Shown piece by piece: positions 7,675 to 15,604 of a stretch of DNA of 64,000 nucleotides. The notes under the pieces were generated by a model that was not told where the DNA came from, searched no databases, and saw only the letters and a list, made by a program, of their open reading frames with translations. Position 1 is the stretch's first letter, and each line of letters starts with the position of its first letter. The DNA lies in assembly GCA_016794345.1 (NCBI GenBank), contig JAEUKE010000244.1:1-64000 (forward strand), given 5' to 3'. Source of the DNA: Myxococcales bacterium. Its GTDB lineage: Bacteria; Myxococcota_A; Polyangia; Polyangiales; Polyangiaceae. A program made the translations under genes and the position numbers.

Positions 7675-7845
7675 TCAGGCTAAGCCTCCATCACGTCCGC
7701 CGTCGCCGAGTCCCGGTGCGTGCCGGTCGGCCAGGTCGGACATGGTGACGACTTCAGCGGCGACGACCACGACCTCTGTTCGATCCCCCAACCGAGAGAC
7801 ACGCCGCACCGCCAACCTGTGCGGCCCGGTGCGAGCCGGCCGCAC
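7675..7845 (-). CDS. Possible small protein (56 aa), doubtful
   Basis: A GTG-started frame with plausible composition (RTEVVVVAAEVVTMSDL) that lies in the same frame as, and just after, the stop of the 505-aa gene. No ribosome binding site or family was recognised. It may be a decayed C-terminal extension of the upstream gene or not coding at all. It overlaps nothing else that is supported. Confidence 0.2.
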   Translation of the reverse strand: MRPARTGPHRLAVRRVSRLGDRTEVVVVAAEVVTMSDLADRHAPGLGDGGRDGGLA

Positions 7846-7850
7846 GGCGA

Positions 7851-7905
7851 TCCCAGCGCCTGCGCGTTCCGCACGTGCTTCGCGTCGAGGAGGCCCGCCT
7901 CAAGC
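7851..7905 (-). pseudogene. Remnant of an HTH gene 3' end
   Basis: The strand-minus frame reads LDAKHVRNAQALG, matching VDTKQVRKALALG at the end of the HTH protein at 10157-10375. At the DNA level 7851-7888 matches 10160-10197 at about 33 of 38 positions. The match stops abruptly on both sides and has no complete gene around it, so it is a decayed duplicate left at the far end of the 7900-10375 gene trio. Confidence 0.45.
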
Positions 7906-9417
7906 TCGGATGCGCGCTCGTTCCCGCACACGGACGACGCGCCACGGATCGACGGCGCCATCGAGCGCTTGGCTCCCGATCGGCTCGTCGCAGAACTGGC
8001 CGCCCACGTGCTCGAGCGGGATTCGTGCTCGCCGGGAGTCGTCGAACAGGGTGTAACGCGCAACGGACCATCGGAACTCGATCCAGGGAGAGACCACGGC
8101 GGCGAAGCTCGCGGCCTCGTCTCGCTGGCGCTCCTCGGCGGTCTCGAGCTCCTCGTCGAACGTGGCAGGGTCGATCAGATCAAGGACGCCTTCGCCGACG
8201 ACGACGAATCCGTTCTCCTCGTCCCGGACGAACCCGTGTCGTACCTGGCCGTCTCCCGCGATGAGGCGCACCACGCGCGCGAACCCGATGCCTCGTAGCG
8301 CCTCTGGCACCTCTGGCGCAGCGGACAGCTCGACGAGGGCGGCGGGCGTGTTCGACGGGATCGCCGCGGGCCAAGGGATCGGCGGGATGCGGCTCTCGAT
8401 GCGGAGCGTGAACGTCCCGAGGCTGTGACGCGTGAGCTTGCCGTCGTCGGCTCGGAGCGGCTCGTCTCGTGGCGCATCGGGCTCGAGAGGCGGAGGTGGG
8501 CTCGGCACCGGCTCTTTCGGCGGCTTGGGCCTTTCGCGAAAGAGAGCGGCGTTCCATCGATCGAGCGCAGCCCGGCGATCCGGACCGAGCGCACGCGCCG
8601 TCCCTGCGAAGCCATCCACGACCACGAAGCCTTCGCCGTTTCCGAAGCTGCCGGCGAACGCCTCTTCGCGCAGCCCCTGCAGCGCGAGCATCCACGCGGC
8701 GCGGACGCCCCCTGGAATCGGTGCCGGAACCCGGACACGCGCGGTGCTTGGAGGCTGGGCGGCGCGCACGATGATCGCCGCGAGCGCTTCCGGTGTGTAG
8801 CCGTCCTCGAGTTCCGGCTGGCAGAGAATGCTGGGCGGGCCAACCACCGGCGGCCTCGCGAGAGGATCGGCCGTGAACGGTCGTCTCGCCGGGTAGCGGC
8901 CCAGGATGAACGAGTCGCCCATCGTGCCTCCAGTCTCGCGCAGGACGCCGCGCGCGTCGTACCGCAGCTCGAAGCTCGACCTCCCTTCTTGAAAAACGAG
9001 CGTGCCCGAGGTCATCTCGTCCCCTTGCGGCACGATGTCCGGACCGTCGCTTTCTGCCGAGGGAAGCGGCGCCGGCGCATCGGGCGCGTCCTCCGCCCGA
9101 AGGGGATCGGCGTTCTGCCAGGTCGCCATCACGAAGTCGCGCTGTATCAGGAGGAGCTCGAGCAAGGGAACGACGCAGATCCACTCCGGATCGGCGTCGT
9201 CGCGAAGAAAGAGAGCGAACCCGTGCGCCCGGTGCCCTTCGCAAAACGCGCGGGGACCCAGGGCATCACGGACGAGATCGAAGACCCGGCGCGCGTGCCG
9301 CATGGTCGGAAGCGAACGACGGATCCCTCGCAGCGCCGCACGGATCGGCACGGTCCCCACCGGCACCAGCCCCGACCGGTCCTCGAAATGACGGTAGCGT
9401 TCTTGTAGCTCAGCCAT
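7900..9417 (-). CDS. Hypothetical protein (505 aa), last gene of a trio
   Basis: A large soluble protein of unknown family. The ATG at 9417 follows GGGAGG with a 6-nt spacer and overlaps the stop of the upstream gene by 8 nt. The N-terminal part (residues 1-110) is helical with RHARRVFDLVRDALG. A Pro-rich linker (PKPPKEPVPSPPPPLEP) near residues 300-320 separates it from a beta-rich C-terminal part (FTLRIESRIPPIPWPAAI and FVRDEENGFVVVGEGVL). There is no signal peptide. It appears to function with the Cys-pair protein upstream. No enzymatic motif was recognised. Confidence 0.7.
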   Translation of the reverse strand: MAELQERYRHFEDRSGLVPVGTVPIRAALRGIRRSLPTMRHARRVFDLVRDALGPRAFCEGHRAHGFALFLRDDADPEWICVVPLLELLLIQRDFVMATWQNADPLRAEDAPDAPAPLPSAESDGPDIVPQGDEMTSGTLVFQEGRSSFELRYDARGVLRETGGTMGDSFILGRYPARRPFTADPLARPPVVGPPSILCQPELEDGYTPEALAAIIVRAAQPPSTARVRVPAPIPGGVRAAWMLALQGLREEAFAGSFGNGEGFVVVDGFAGTARALGPDRRAALDRWNAALFRERPKPPKEPVPSPPPPLEPDAPRDEPLRADDGKLTRHSLGTFTLRIESRIPPIPWPAAIPSNTPAALVELSAAPEVPEALRGIGFARVVRLIAGDGQVRHGFVRDEENGFVVVGEGVLDLIDPATFDEELETAEERQRDEAASFAAVVSPWIEFRWSVARYTLFDDSRRARIPLEHVGGQFCDEPIGSQALDGAVDPWRVVRVRERARIRA

Positions 9418-10147
9418 GTCGGCCCTCCCAGTCCTCAAACAGCTGTGCCATCGCTATCACGATGTGCGGCTCCGAGGCGCGATCCACGGCGTCGGCGTCG
9501 AGGCCGTACAGCTCGGCCGCGATACGCAGGAGCGAGTCGCGCTCCCGATGACAGGCGAGACAAATCTCGCCGCCGACCGGCGGCTCCTCCGGCGCGACCC
9601 GCCCGACCAGCGGGATGCGCTCCTTTCGCAGCGCGGCCTTCCACGACTCGCAAACGGAGCAGGCGACCGAGCGCACGGCGAACCCGACCCCGAGCTCGCG
9701 GTGAGGCAAGGGCTCCCCGGTGCGCTCCTCCAAGCCGCGGAAGCCGCTCACGACGCTGGCAATCTGGTAAGCGCCTTCCTCTGCGAGCGACACCGATCGA
9801 ATCCGGAGGAGCGCCGCGCCGCCTCGCTTCACCACCACACAGTCGAAGCCCGGCTCGGTCGAATCCTTCGTCCTGAGGTGCGCCGCCAGCTCGCGAAGGA
9901 CGGCCCGCACCTCTTGCCCAGAACGAGAGGCGATTGCGTCGAGCTCTTCTGCAACTTGATCGCGCGGCCCGAAGTGGACGTCGTAAGCGTCCGGCGTCTC
10001 CAGCACGAGCCCCACCGAGGTTGGGGCGTCACGGTTGGCCTTGAGGAGCGCCGGTGCGGCGGCGTTCACCAGCGGGGCGTACGGCGCAAACGTGGGATCG
10101 TCGAGGAGGGGGAAGCGGTTGCGCGCCACGCGGGAAGGTAGAGGCAC
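9410..10147 (-). CDS. Hypothetical protein with two Cys pairs
   Basis: A 245-aa protein starting with GTG at 10147. CSVC near residue 168 and CLACH near residue 203 form a probable zinc-binding pair. Residues 45-110 include VHFGPRDQVAEELDAI. There is no membrane segment. It follows the small HTH gene by 9 bp and overlaps the next gene by 8 bp, so the three form one operon. It may be a zinc-stabilised adaptor; the role is not known. Confidence 0.65.
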   Translation of the reverse strand: MPLPSRVARNRFPLLDDPTFAPYAPLVNAAAPALLKANRDAPTSVGLVLETPDAYDVHFGPRDQVAEELDAIASRSGQEVRAVLRELAAHLRTKDSTEPGFDCVVVKRGGAALLRIRSVSLAEEGAYQIASVVSGFRGLEERTGEPLPHRELGVGFAVRSVACSVCESWKAALRKERIPLVGRVAPEEPPVGGEICLACHRERDSLLRIAAELYGLDADAVDRASEPHIVIAMAQLFEDWEGRHG

Positions 10148-10156
10148 GAGGCACCC

Positions 10157-10375
10157 CTATCCCAGCGCGAGCGCCTTCCGCACCTGCTTCGTGTCGACCC
10201 CAAGCGCCTCGCCTATCGCCCGGATCGTCATCCCGAGCCGTCGCAACTTCCGCGCCTCGTCGGCGACCCGCTGGTACTGGAACGGCTCACGCGTGAACAC
10301 CGCGAAGGTCACCTCGACCTCGGCGGCGGTTCGAATTGGTTGCAAACGCGTCCACTTTTGATGGGTGCTTAGCAC
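10157..10375 (-). CDS. Small HTH protein, possibly the tail of a recombinase or transposase
   Basis: A 72-aa frame with a GTG start at 10375 after AGGAGG; an in-frame stop lies only 15 bp upstream. Residues 35-72 form a helix-turn-helix (LRRLGMTIRAIGEALGVDTK). This segment resembles the C-terminal HTH tails of some site-specific recombinases and transposases, so the frame may be a 3' remnant of such a gene. A second decayed copy of its end lies at 7851-7905. The start codon lies within a 21-bp palindrome. It could equally be a genuine small regulator of the downstream pair. Confidence 0.5.
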   Translation of the reverse strand: MLSTHQKWTRLQPIRTAAEVEVTFAVFTREPFQYQRVADEARKLRRLGMTIRAIGEALGVDTKQVRKALALG

Positions 10376-10464
10376 CCATCCTCCTTCGGCTCATCGGGCC
10401 TTCGTGCACTCGCTTCGCGACTGCACTTCGGCTCGATTCCCCTCAGCTCCGCTTTTTGACGGAG
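10360..10464. repeat. Three consecutive hairpins
   Basis: Hairpin 1 is GATGGGTGC-TTA-GCACCCATC (10360-10380). Hairpin 2 is GTGCACTCGC-TTC-GCGACTGCAC (10404-10426, one C-C mismatch). Hairpin 3 has arms CTCCG/CGGAG (10447-10464) around a T-rich loop. CTTCGGCTC occurs twice between them. None is followed by a T-run in either direction, so they are not ordinary terminators. This could be a structured RNA or an element end. Confidence 0.5.
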
Positions 10465-10521
10465 TGCGGCCCGACGCCGAGGGGGGTGCGACAGGAGCGG
10501 TGAGGTTCGCGCGGAAGCCGG

Positions 10522-10671
10522 GACCTTGGTCGCATGTCATCGCGACCTTTGTCGCCTCGACCTCCGAGCGCGGGCGCTTGTCGCGCCTTTCTAGGCCGAA
10601 AGCGACAAAGGTCCGTGCGCGATGCGACCGAGGCGGGGGGCCTCCACCGCAACCTCCCACGCGGGTCGCAT
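10522..10671. repeat. Direct and inverted GACCTTTGTCGC repeats
   Basis: GACCTTGGTCGC at 10522-10533 and GACCTTTGTCGC at 10544-10555 are followed by the exact inverse GCGACAAAGGTC at 10602-10613. GGTCGCAT or its complement occurs at 10528, 10622 and 10664. They lie in the 515-bp stretch 10376-10890, where I see no believable gene. Function is unknown; it could be a binding-site cluster or a decayed mobile-element end. Confidence 0.5.
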
Positions 10672-10890
10672 CGCTGCGCCCGATGCCCCGACGGCGGACG
10701 CAGTTCCGCGGCGCAGGGCCGACCTCCGTGTATGCGGCGGTCGCCGCCTCGCGGTGTAGGCGCCTCGAGCTGGGCGATTTCGTCCCGGGCGAGGCGAGCC
10801 CGCGTGACGCGCGATGCCCTCGGTCCAGGCACCACGCTTGCCAAGCGATGAGCTGGCGCCCGGCATCCACGGTCGGGGGCGGAGACATCC

Positions 10891-11170
10891 GTGCGGAGAG
10901 GTTCCCGGAGAGGTGCGCGCTCGGGTCGCGTCGTCGGCGTCGCGCTCGCGGCGCTCGCCGGGTGTGCGACCGAGACAGATCCGTCATCGGAGAAAGAGCG
11001 CCCGCGCGACAGGTTGGCAGAGGAGCTGGGCGCGGTCGTCTGCCGAGGCGCGGCGTCCTGCTGCGCGTCGTTCGGCCACGCCCGACCTGGCGAAGCCTGC
11101 CACACGGCCATGCGCAACGCGGCGGGCGCGCGCCGAAGGCGGTGCCTACGGCGCGCCGCCGTGCCGGTAG
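10891..11170 (+). pseudogene. Truncated or frameshifted Cys-rich lipoprotein
   Basis: A GTG at 10891, preceded by GGAG, opens a frame with a good lipoprotein signal (VVGVALAALAGC, lipobox Cys at residue 25). It continues with VVCRGAASCC and GEACHTAM, a Cys pattern typical of short myxobacterial lipoproteins. After about 11120 the frame turns to Arg-rich sequence. The next frame reads AEGGAYGAPPCR to a stop at 11170. The 3' end overlaps the convergent gene at 11146. It looks like a gene broken or cut at the junction between the accessory region and the backbone. Confidence 0.4.
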
Positions 11171-11736
11171 TCCTCCGCCGCCTTCTTGACGACATCGAAG
11201 TCGCGCGCAGCCCGCTCCGCCTCCGCCACGAGCTCGCCGGTGAACAGGGTCAGGCCCCAGATCCCGTTGTCGCGCCGGCGAAAGGCGTACCGCGTCCCGC
11301 GAGCCGTCACGACCGTCGCCCGCTCCCCTTGAACGTCGACGCTCGCAACGCCCGACAGATCTTTTCGCAGCCTGCCCAGCCAGCCGTGTTCGTTCGCCAT
11401 GGACACGAACACGTCCGAACCGTCAGCCGCGTCGGCGTGTGCGGCGTAGAGCGCGACCAGCCGCGAGCGCTCCGGCTCGGGGAAGTCACGCTGCACGAGG
11501 TCCCGCGCCTGCTTCCGGTAGTCGCGGATCGTGTAGGCCGCGTGCTGCGCGGCGTCCTCCAGGTACGGGAAGACCATGGGCGCGTTGCCGTGTGAGAGCG
11601 CGTACGCGATCCGCAGGTAAGCGCCCTCGGGCGTGGTGTCCGGCGGAAACCCCACGCAGGCGCGGGTGAGGGCAGCGCCCGCCGCGACGGCGACCAGAGC
11701 GGCCCCTCCGAGGAGCAGCTTCCTTCGGCGGGTCAC
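11146..11736 (-). CDS. Membrane-anchored or secreted hypothetical protein
   Basis: A 196-aa protein with an N-terminal RRRKLLLGGAALVAVAAGAA segment that is a signal anchor. The exported part (ALSHGNAPMVFPYLEDAAQH, later TVVTARGTRYAFRRRDNGIW) resembles small periplasmic proteins with a DUF4878/NTF2-like fold, but no firm family is claimed. It is transcribed alone, towards the broken lipoprotein, and divergently from the glycosyltransferase at 11818. Confidence 0.7.
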   Translation of the reverse strand: MTRRRKLLLGGAALVAVAAGAALTRACVGFPPDTTPEGAYLRIAYALSHGNAPMVFPYLEDAAQHAAYTIRDYRKQARDLVQRDFPEPERSRLVALYAAHADAADGSDVFVSMANEHGWLGRLRKDLSGVASVDVQGERATVVTARGTRYAFRRRDNGIWGLTLFTGELVAEAERAARDFDVVKKAAEDYRHGGAP

Positions 11737-11817
11737 GGAGCCGGCTTACTATATCCGCGCGCGCCGCGTCATCGCTCTCGTGTTGAGGGCGTCGCGGAGC
11801 AGGGTTATCCACCTCTC

Positions 11818-12642
11818 GTGCTCGGTGAGACGCGAATCGGCGTGGTGATCCCGGCCCGCGACGAGGCAGCCTGGATCGAGGCGGTGGTCGGCGGGCTCCC
11901 GCCCTTCGTCGATGACATCATCGTCATCGATGACGGCAGCGCCGACGACACCGGCGCGCTCGCGCGCCAAGCTCGCGCGGGTGTGCACGTCATCCGCAAC
12001 GAGGCGAGCGAGGGTGTCGGCGCGGCCATCGCCAAGGGCTACCGGCGCGCGCGCGAGCTCGGCGCGGGCGCCGTCGCGGTGATGGCGGGCGACGGGCAGA
12101 TGGACCCGCGCGACCTGCTCGCGGTGCTCCAGCCCATCCTCGAGGGACGCGCCGACTACGTGAAGGGCGAGCGGCTCTCCCACCCCGACGTGCGCCGCAT
12201 CATGCCCGCCGCGCGGAGGCGCGCCGGGCGCGTGCTCGGTCGGCTCACCGGCCTCGCGACCGGCCTGCCCGGCATCCGGGACAGCCAGTGTGGGTACACC
12301 GCGATCGGCGCCCGTGCGCTCGACGAGATCGCGTGGGACACGCTCTGGACCGGCTACGGCTACCCGAACGATCTCCTGTCGCTCGTGGCGTGTGCCGGCT
12401 TGCGTGTCGCGCAGGTCCCCGTTCGGCCGGTCTACCGCGGCGAGGCCAGCGGCATCCGCCCGTGGCACGTGCTTGTCATCCTGGGTCTTCTGAGCCGGGC
12501 GGTTGCCCGCCGGACCTTCGTCGCGCGCGCGCCGCAAACGACTCCATCGCGGCCCGGTGCGCGGGCGCGCCCCACATCGAACGGAACACCTCCGCCTCCC
12601 GCTCCTCCGCGCGCTCCCGCTCGTCCCGACGCGCCGACGTGA
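11818..12642 (+). CDS. Family 2 glycosyltransferase
   Basis: A GT-A fold glycosyltransferase of the DPM/GtrB-like kind. VVIPARDE starts the fold, IVIDDGSADDT and AGDGQMDP are the nucleotide-sugar and metal motifs, and DSQCGYTA follows near residue 160. It is cytosolic or membrane-associated and probably transfers a sugar to a lipid carrier or envelope glycan. The start is GTG at 11818; no clear ribosome binding site is seen. The last 55 residues, rich in Pro/Arg, lie antisense within the enoyl-CoA hydratase gene (167-bp convergent overlap) and look like an added tail from stop-codon loss. Confidence 0.82.
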   Translation: MLGETRIGVVIPARDEAAWIEAVVGGLPPFVDDIIVIDDGSADDTGALARQARAGVHVIRNEASEGVGAAIAKGYRRARELGAGAVAVMAGDGQMDPRDLLAVLQPILEGRADYVKGERLSHPDVRRIMPAARRRAGRVLGRLTGLATGLPGIRDSQCGYTAIGARALDEIAWDTLWTGYGYPNDLLSLVACAGLRVAQVPVRPVYRGEASGIRPWHVLVILGLLSRAVARRTFVARAPQTTPSRPGARARPTSNGTPPPPAPPRAPARPDAPT

Positions 12643-13285
12643 TGGCTCGCTTCTGCGCGGCCACGGCCTCGCGGTCGAGGCGCGCGGCGCGCTCGATGAA
12701 ATGAAGGCACGCGTCGAGCGCTTCGCCGGGCTCGACGGCGCGCGTGGCGATGCCGAGCGCGACCGCCTCGTCGGCGTCGATGATCTCCGCGGTGGCCAGG
12801 AGCCTCGTGGCCTGCAGCGGCCCGGCCCGCTCCACCAGGCGGATCGACGCTCCCCAGGCGGGAGCGAGGCCCATCTCCGCGTGGCGGAACTGCATCGTGA
12901 CGCCGCGCTCCAGGTACGCGCCGTCGCAGAGGAGCAAGAGCTCGCAGCCGCCGCCATAGACGTGGCCCGTGACGGCCGCCAGGACCGGGACCGGCGCGCG
13001 CTCGATCTCGCGGATTCGGCGGCCCATCGCGAGCACCTCCTCCGCGCCGCCCTTCTTGTCGAGGAGCTGCTGGAACTCCGTCAGGTCGCCGCCGGCCGCG
13101 AACACTGGGCCCCGCGCCGCAAGGACGATGCCCCGCACCGACTCGTCCGCCGCGGCGCGCTCGATCTCCACGGCGAGCGCCGCGGCGACCTCTCGCGACA
13201 GTGCGTTCCGCTTCTCCGGCCGGGCGAGGACGATCACCCGCGCGGGACCACGAGCCTCGATCTCGAGGCCGGGGCTGGTCGTCAT
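12476..13285 (-). CDS. Enoyl-CoA hydratase/isomerase family protein
   Basis: A 269-aa crotonase-fold enzyme. The oxyanion-hole segments FAAGGDLTEF (62-71) and GHVYGGGCELLLLCD (107-121) are intact. Glu115 and Glu137 match the two catalytic glutamates of enoyl-CoA hydratase, so hydration of a 2-enoyl-CoA in fatty-acid or amino-acid breakdown is plausible. Its ATG overlaps the stop of the RimK-like gene (ATGA), so the two form an operon. An acyl-CoA dehydrogenase is encoded nearby on the other strand. The exact substrate cannot be told. Confidence 0.85.
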   Translation of the reverse strand: MTTSPGLEIEARGPARVIVLARPEKRNALSREVAAALAVEIERAAADESVRGIVLAARGPVFAAGGDLTEFQQLLDKKGGAEEVLAMGRRIREIERAPVPVLAAVTGHVYGGGCELLLLCDGAYLERGVTMQFRHAEMGLAPAWGASIRLVERAGPLQATRLLATAEIIDADEAVALGIATRAVEPGEALDACLHFIERAARLDREAVAAQKRAITSARRDERERAEEREAEVFRSMWGAPAHRAAMESFAARARRRSGGQPPGSEDPG

Positions 13286-14235
13286 TCGCCGACCACGCGC
13301 TCGGCCGAGATGCTCGCGCGGAAGCGCCGCATGAAGCCGGCGCGGCTCAGCGAGCGGTGTTTCTTCGCGAACTTCTCCGCGTAATCGACGATGGCGCCTG
13401 CCACGTCGACGCCGGAGGCGCGCTCGATTCCTTCGAGCCCCGGCGAGCTGTTGATCTCGAGGATTCGCGGGCCGCGCTTGCCCGCGAGCAAGTCGACGCC
13501 CGCGACCTCGAGCCCCATGACGGCCGCCGCCTTGATCGCCGCCTTCCGGTAGCTGACGGGCAGCTTGATGCCGCGACCGAGCCCGCCGCGGTGCAGGTTC
13601 GCGCGGAACTCGCCCTTCTTCGCCACGCGCTCCATCGCCGCCACGACCTTGCCGCCGACGACGATGATCCGCACGTCACGGCCCTTCGACTCGCGCACGT
13701 ACTCCTGCAAGACGATGTCCTGCCCCATGGCCCAGAACGTCTCGAGCAACGCGTGCGCTGCCTGCGGCGTCTCGGCGATCATCGTGCCGATGCCCTGCGT
13801 GCCCTGCTGGAGCTTGACGATCGCGGGGCATCCCCCGACGAGGCTGAGGGCCGCCTCGAGCCCGGCGGGGCTCCGCGCGCAGACCGTGATGGGCACGTCG
13901 ATCTTCTGCAAGGTCAGGAGCTGGAGCGCGCGCAGCTTGTCGCGGCTGCGCGCGATGGCGACCGCGCCGTTCATCACGGGCGCGCCCATCAGATCGAACT
14001 GCCGGACGACGGCGAGCCCGTAGTTGGTGATGCTGGCGCCGATCCGAGGCATCACCACGTCGTAAGAGGGGACCGGGGCCCCGCCCACGAAGAGCTCCGG
14101 CCGTCGGCGGTTCACCACGATCTGGAACTCGAGCGGGTCGATGACGGACACGTCATGACCACGCGCACGCGCCGCGAGCACGACGCGGCTCGTGGAGTAG
14201 AGGGTCGCGTTGCGCGAGAGGATGAGCATTCGCAT
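13282..14235 (-). CDS. rimK: RimK-family ATP-grasp ligase
   Basis: A 317-aa ATP-grasp enzyme of the RimK type, which adds glutamate residues to the C-terminus of ribosomal protein S6 or makes similar amide bonds. The N-terminus MRMLILSRNATLYSTSRVV is the RimK start pattern, which supports ATG 14235 (or 14229) over a longer frame. ATP-grasp motifs are IVKLQQGTQGIGT, EYVRESKGRDVRIIVVGG and the metal-binding EINSSPGLEGIE. Length matches E. coli RimK (about 300 aa). It is coupled to the downstream enoyl-CoA hydratase, an unrelated function. The true acceptor could differ from S6. Confidence 0.85.
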   Translation of the reverse strand: MRMLILSRNATLYSTSRVVLAARARGHDVSVIDPLEFQIVVNRRRPELFVGGAPVPSYDVVMPRIGASITNYGLAVVRQFDLMGAPVMNGAVAIARSRDKLRALQLLTLQKIDVPITVCARSPAGLEAALSLVGGCPAIVKLQQGTQGIGTMIAETPQAAHALLETFWAMGQDIVLQEYVRESKGRDVRIIVVGGKVVAAMERVAKKGEFRANLHRGGLGRGIKLPVSYRKAAIKAAAVMGLEVAGVDLLAGKRGPRILEINSSPGLEGIERASGVDVAGAIVDYAEKFAKKHRSLSRAGFMRRFRASISAERVVGE

Positions 14236-14349
14236 GCGGCGGGGCACTGAAGCTATCCGCAAAGCCCTCCGGCCGCGAGCGGAGGTCTCCCGCCGGAAGG
14301 GCCCCCCACCCCCTCCGGGCCGAATCTTTCCGAGCACATGGCGCCAAGA

Positions 14350-14390
14350 GTTGCGAAAATGAAAAGTTCGTGTACGAATCATTTCGCAAC
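14350..14390. promoter_or_regulatory. Nested inverted repeat upstream of the acyl-CoA dehydrogenase
   Basis: An outer pair GTTGCGAAAATGA (14350-14362) and TCATTTCGCAAC (14379-14390) encloses the inner palindrome TTCGTGTACGAA (14367-14378). The element ends 15 bp before the dehydrogenase ATG at 14406. It is probably an operator for a dimeric regulator such as a TetR-type fatty-acid regulator; none is encoded beside it. Confidence 0.55.
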
Positions 14391-14405
14391 CAGCGAGGTC
14401 GATCG

Positions 14406-15575
14406 ATGTTCCAGCCTTTCTCCGAAGAACATGCGGAGTTCCGCAAGACCGTCCGGGCTTTCGCCGAGAAGGAGCTCGCGCCTCACGTGGAGGAGTGGGA
14501 GGAGAGCGGCTGCTTCCCGAACTCCGTCTTCAAGCGCGCGGGCGAGCTGGGCATCCTCGGCGCCCACTTCCCGGAGGAGCACGGGGGCGCCGGCCTCGAC
14601 TACTGGTTCAGCGTCGCCAAGGCGGAGGAGCTGCCGCGGAGCAAGTCGGCCGGTGTCGGCATGGGCCTGCTCGTCCAGAGCGACATGGCGACCCCCGTCA
14701 TCAGCGACCTCGGGACGCCGGAGCAGATCGACGAGTTCCTGAAGCCGGCGCTGGCGGGTGACAAGATCGCGTCCCTCGGCGTGTCGGAGCCGGCCGCCGG
14801 CAGCGACGTCGCCGGCATCAAGACCGTCGCCAAGAAAGACGGCAGCGACTACGTCATCAACGGCCAGAAGACGTTCATCACGAACGGCACGCGGGCGGAC
14901 TTCATCACGCTCCTCGCCAAGACGAACCCCGACGCGGGCGCGCACGGTTGCAGCTTCTTCCTGGTCCCCACCAAGACGAAGGGTTTCGGCGTCGCCAAGG
15001 CGCTGAAGAAGATCGGCAACAAGTCCAGCGACACGGCCGAGCTCTTCCTGGAAGACGTGCGCATCCCCGCTCGCTACCGACTCGGCGAGGAGAACATGGG
15101 GTTCATGTACCTCATGCAGAACTTCCAGACGGAGCGCCTGGTCGCGGGCGTCTCCGCGGTCTCCGGCGCGTTCCTCATGATCGAGGACGCGATCGCTTAC
15201 GGCCGCGAGCGCACGACGTTCGGCAAACCGATCATCAAGCGCGAGGTCTGGCAGCACAAGTTCGTCGACCTGCTCACGAAGCTGGAGGCGGCCAAGGCCT
15301 ACGTCTACCAGACCGTCGACCGCTACAACCACGAGCGCTACGTGCTCAAGCAGCCGCTGAGCATGGAGACCGTGAAGCACATCAGCATGATCAAGATCCT
15401 CGTCGGCGACGTCGCGAGCGAGGTGGCCGACACGTGCCTGCAGTTCCACGGCGGCTGGGGCTACATCGAGGACTACCGCATCGCGCGCGCCTGGCGCGAC
15501 CAGCGCCTGCTCCGCATCGGCGGCGGCACGACCGAGACGATGAAATATTACGTGGCGAAGCTGCTCGGGCTCTGA
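14406..15575 (+). CDS. Acyl-CoA dehydrogenase
   Basis: A 389-aa FAD-dependent enzyme of acyl-CoA alpha,beta-oxidation. FSEEHAEFRKTVRAFAEKEL is the N-terminal helical start, SEPAAGSDVAGIKTVA and YVINGQKTFITNG the beta domain, ERTTFGKPI and FHGGWGYIEDYRIARAWRD the C-terminal FAD/CoA-binding domain, and IGGGTTETMK the end. The start MFQPF was chosen because upstream sequence is a nested operator-like dyad. It passes electrons to electron-transfer flavoprotein, which is not encoded here. Chain-length preference is not predictable. It may work with the crotonase at 12476, although the genes are on opposite strands. Confidence 0.9.
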   Translation: MFQPFSEEHAEFRKTVRAFAEKELAPHVEEWEESGCFPNSVFKRAGELGILGAHFPEEHGGAGLDYWFSVAKAEELPRSKSAGVGMGLLVQSDMATPVISDLGTPEQIDEFLKPALAGDKIASLGVSEPAAGSDVAGIKTVAKKDGSDYVINGQKTFITNGTRADFITLLAKTNPDAGAHGCSFFLVPTKTKGFGVAKALKKIGNKSSDTAELFLEDVRIPARYRLGEENMGFMYLMQNFQTERLVAGVSAVSGAFLMIEDAIAYGRERTTFGKPIIKREVWQHKFVDLLTKLEAAKAYVYQTVDRYNHERYVLKQPLSMETVKHISMIKILVGDVASEVADTCLQFHGGWGYIEDYRIARAWRDQRLLRIGGGTTETMKYYVAKLLGL

Positions 15576-15604
15576 GCCGCCTCTCTCGCGTGACGTGCTC
15601 GCGC

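Noticed and set aside
10425..10455. tRNA 3' end with CTCGATTCC
   Set aside because: The T-loop lacks the TTC, and no acceptor stem or anticodon arm is found upstream.
11805..11813. Single DnaA box TTATCCACC
   Set aside because: A lone near match before a glycosyltransferase start is expected by chance.
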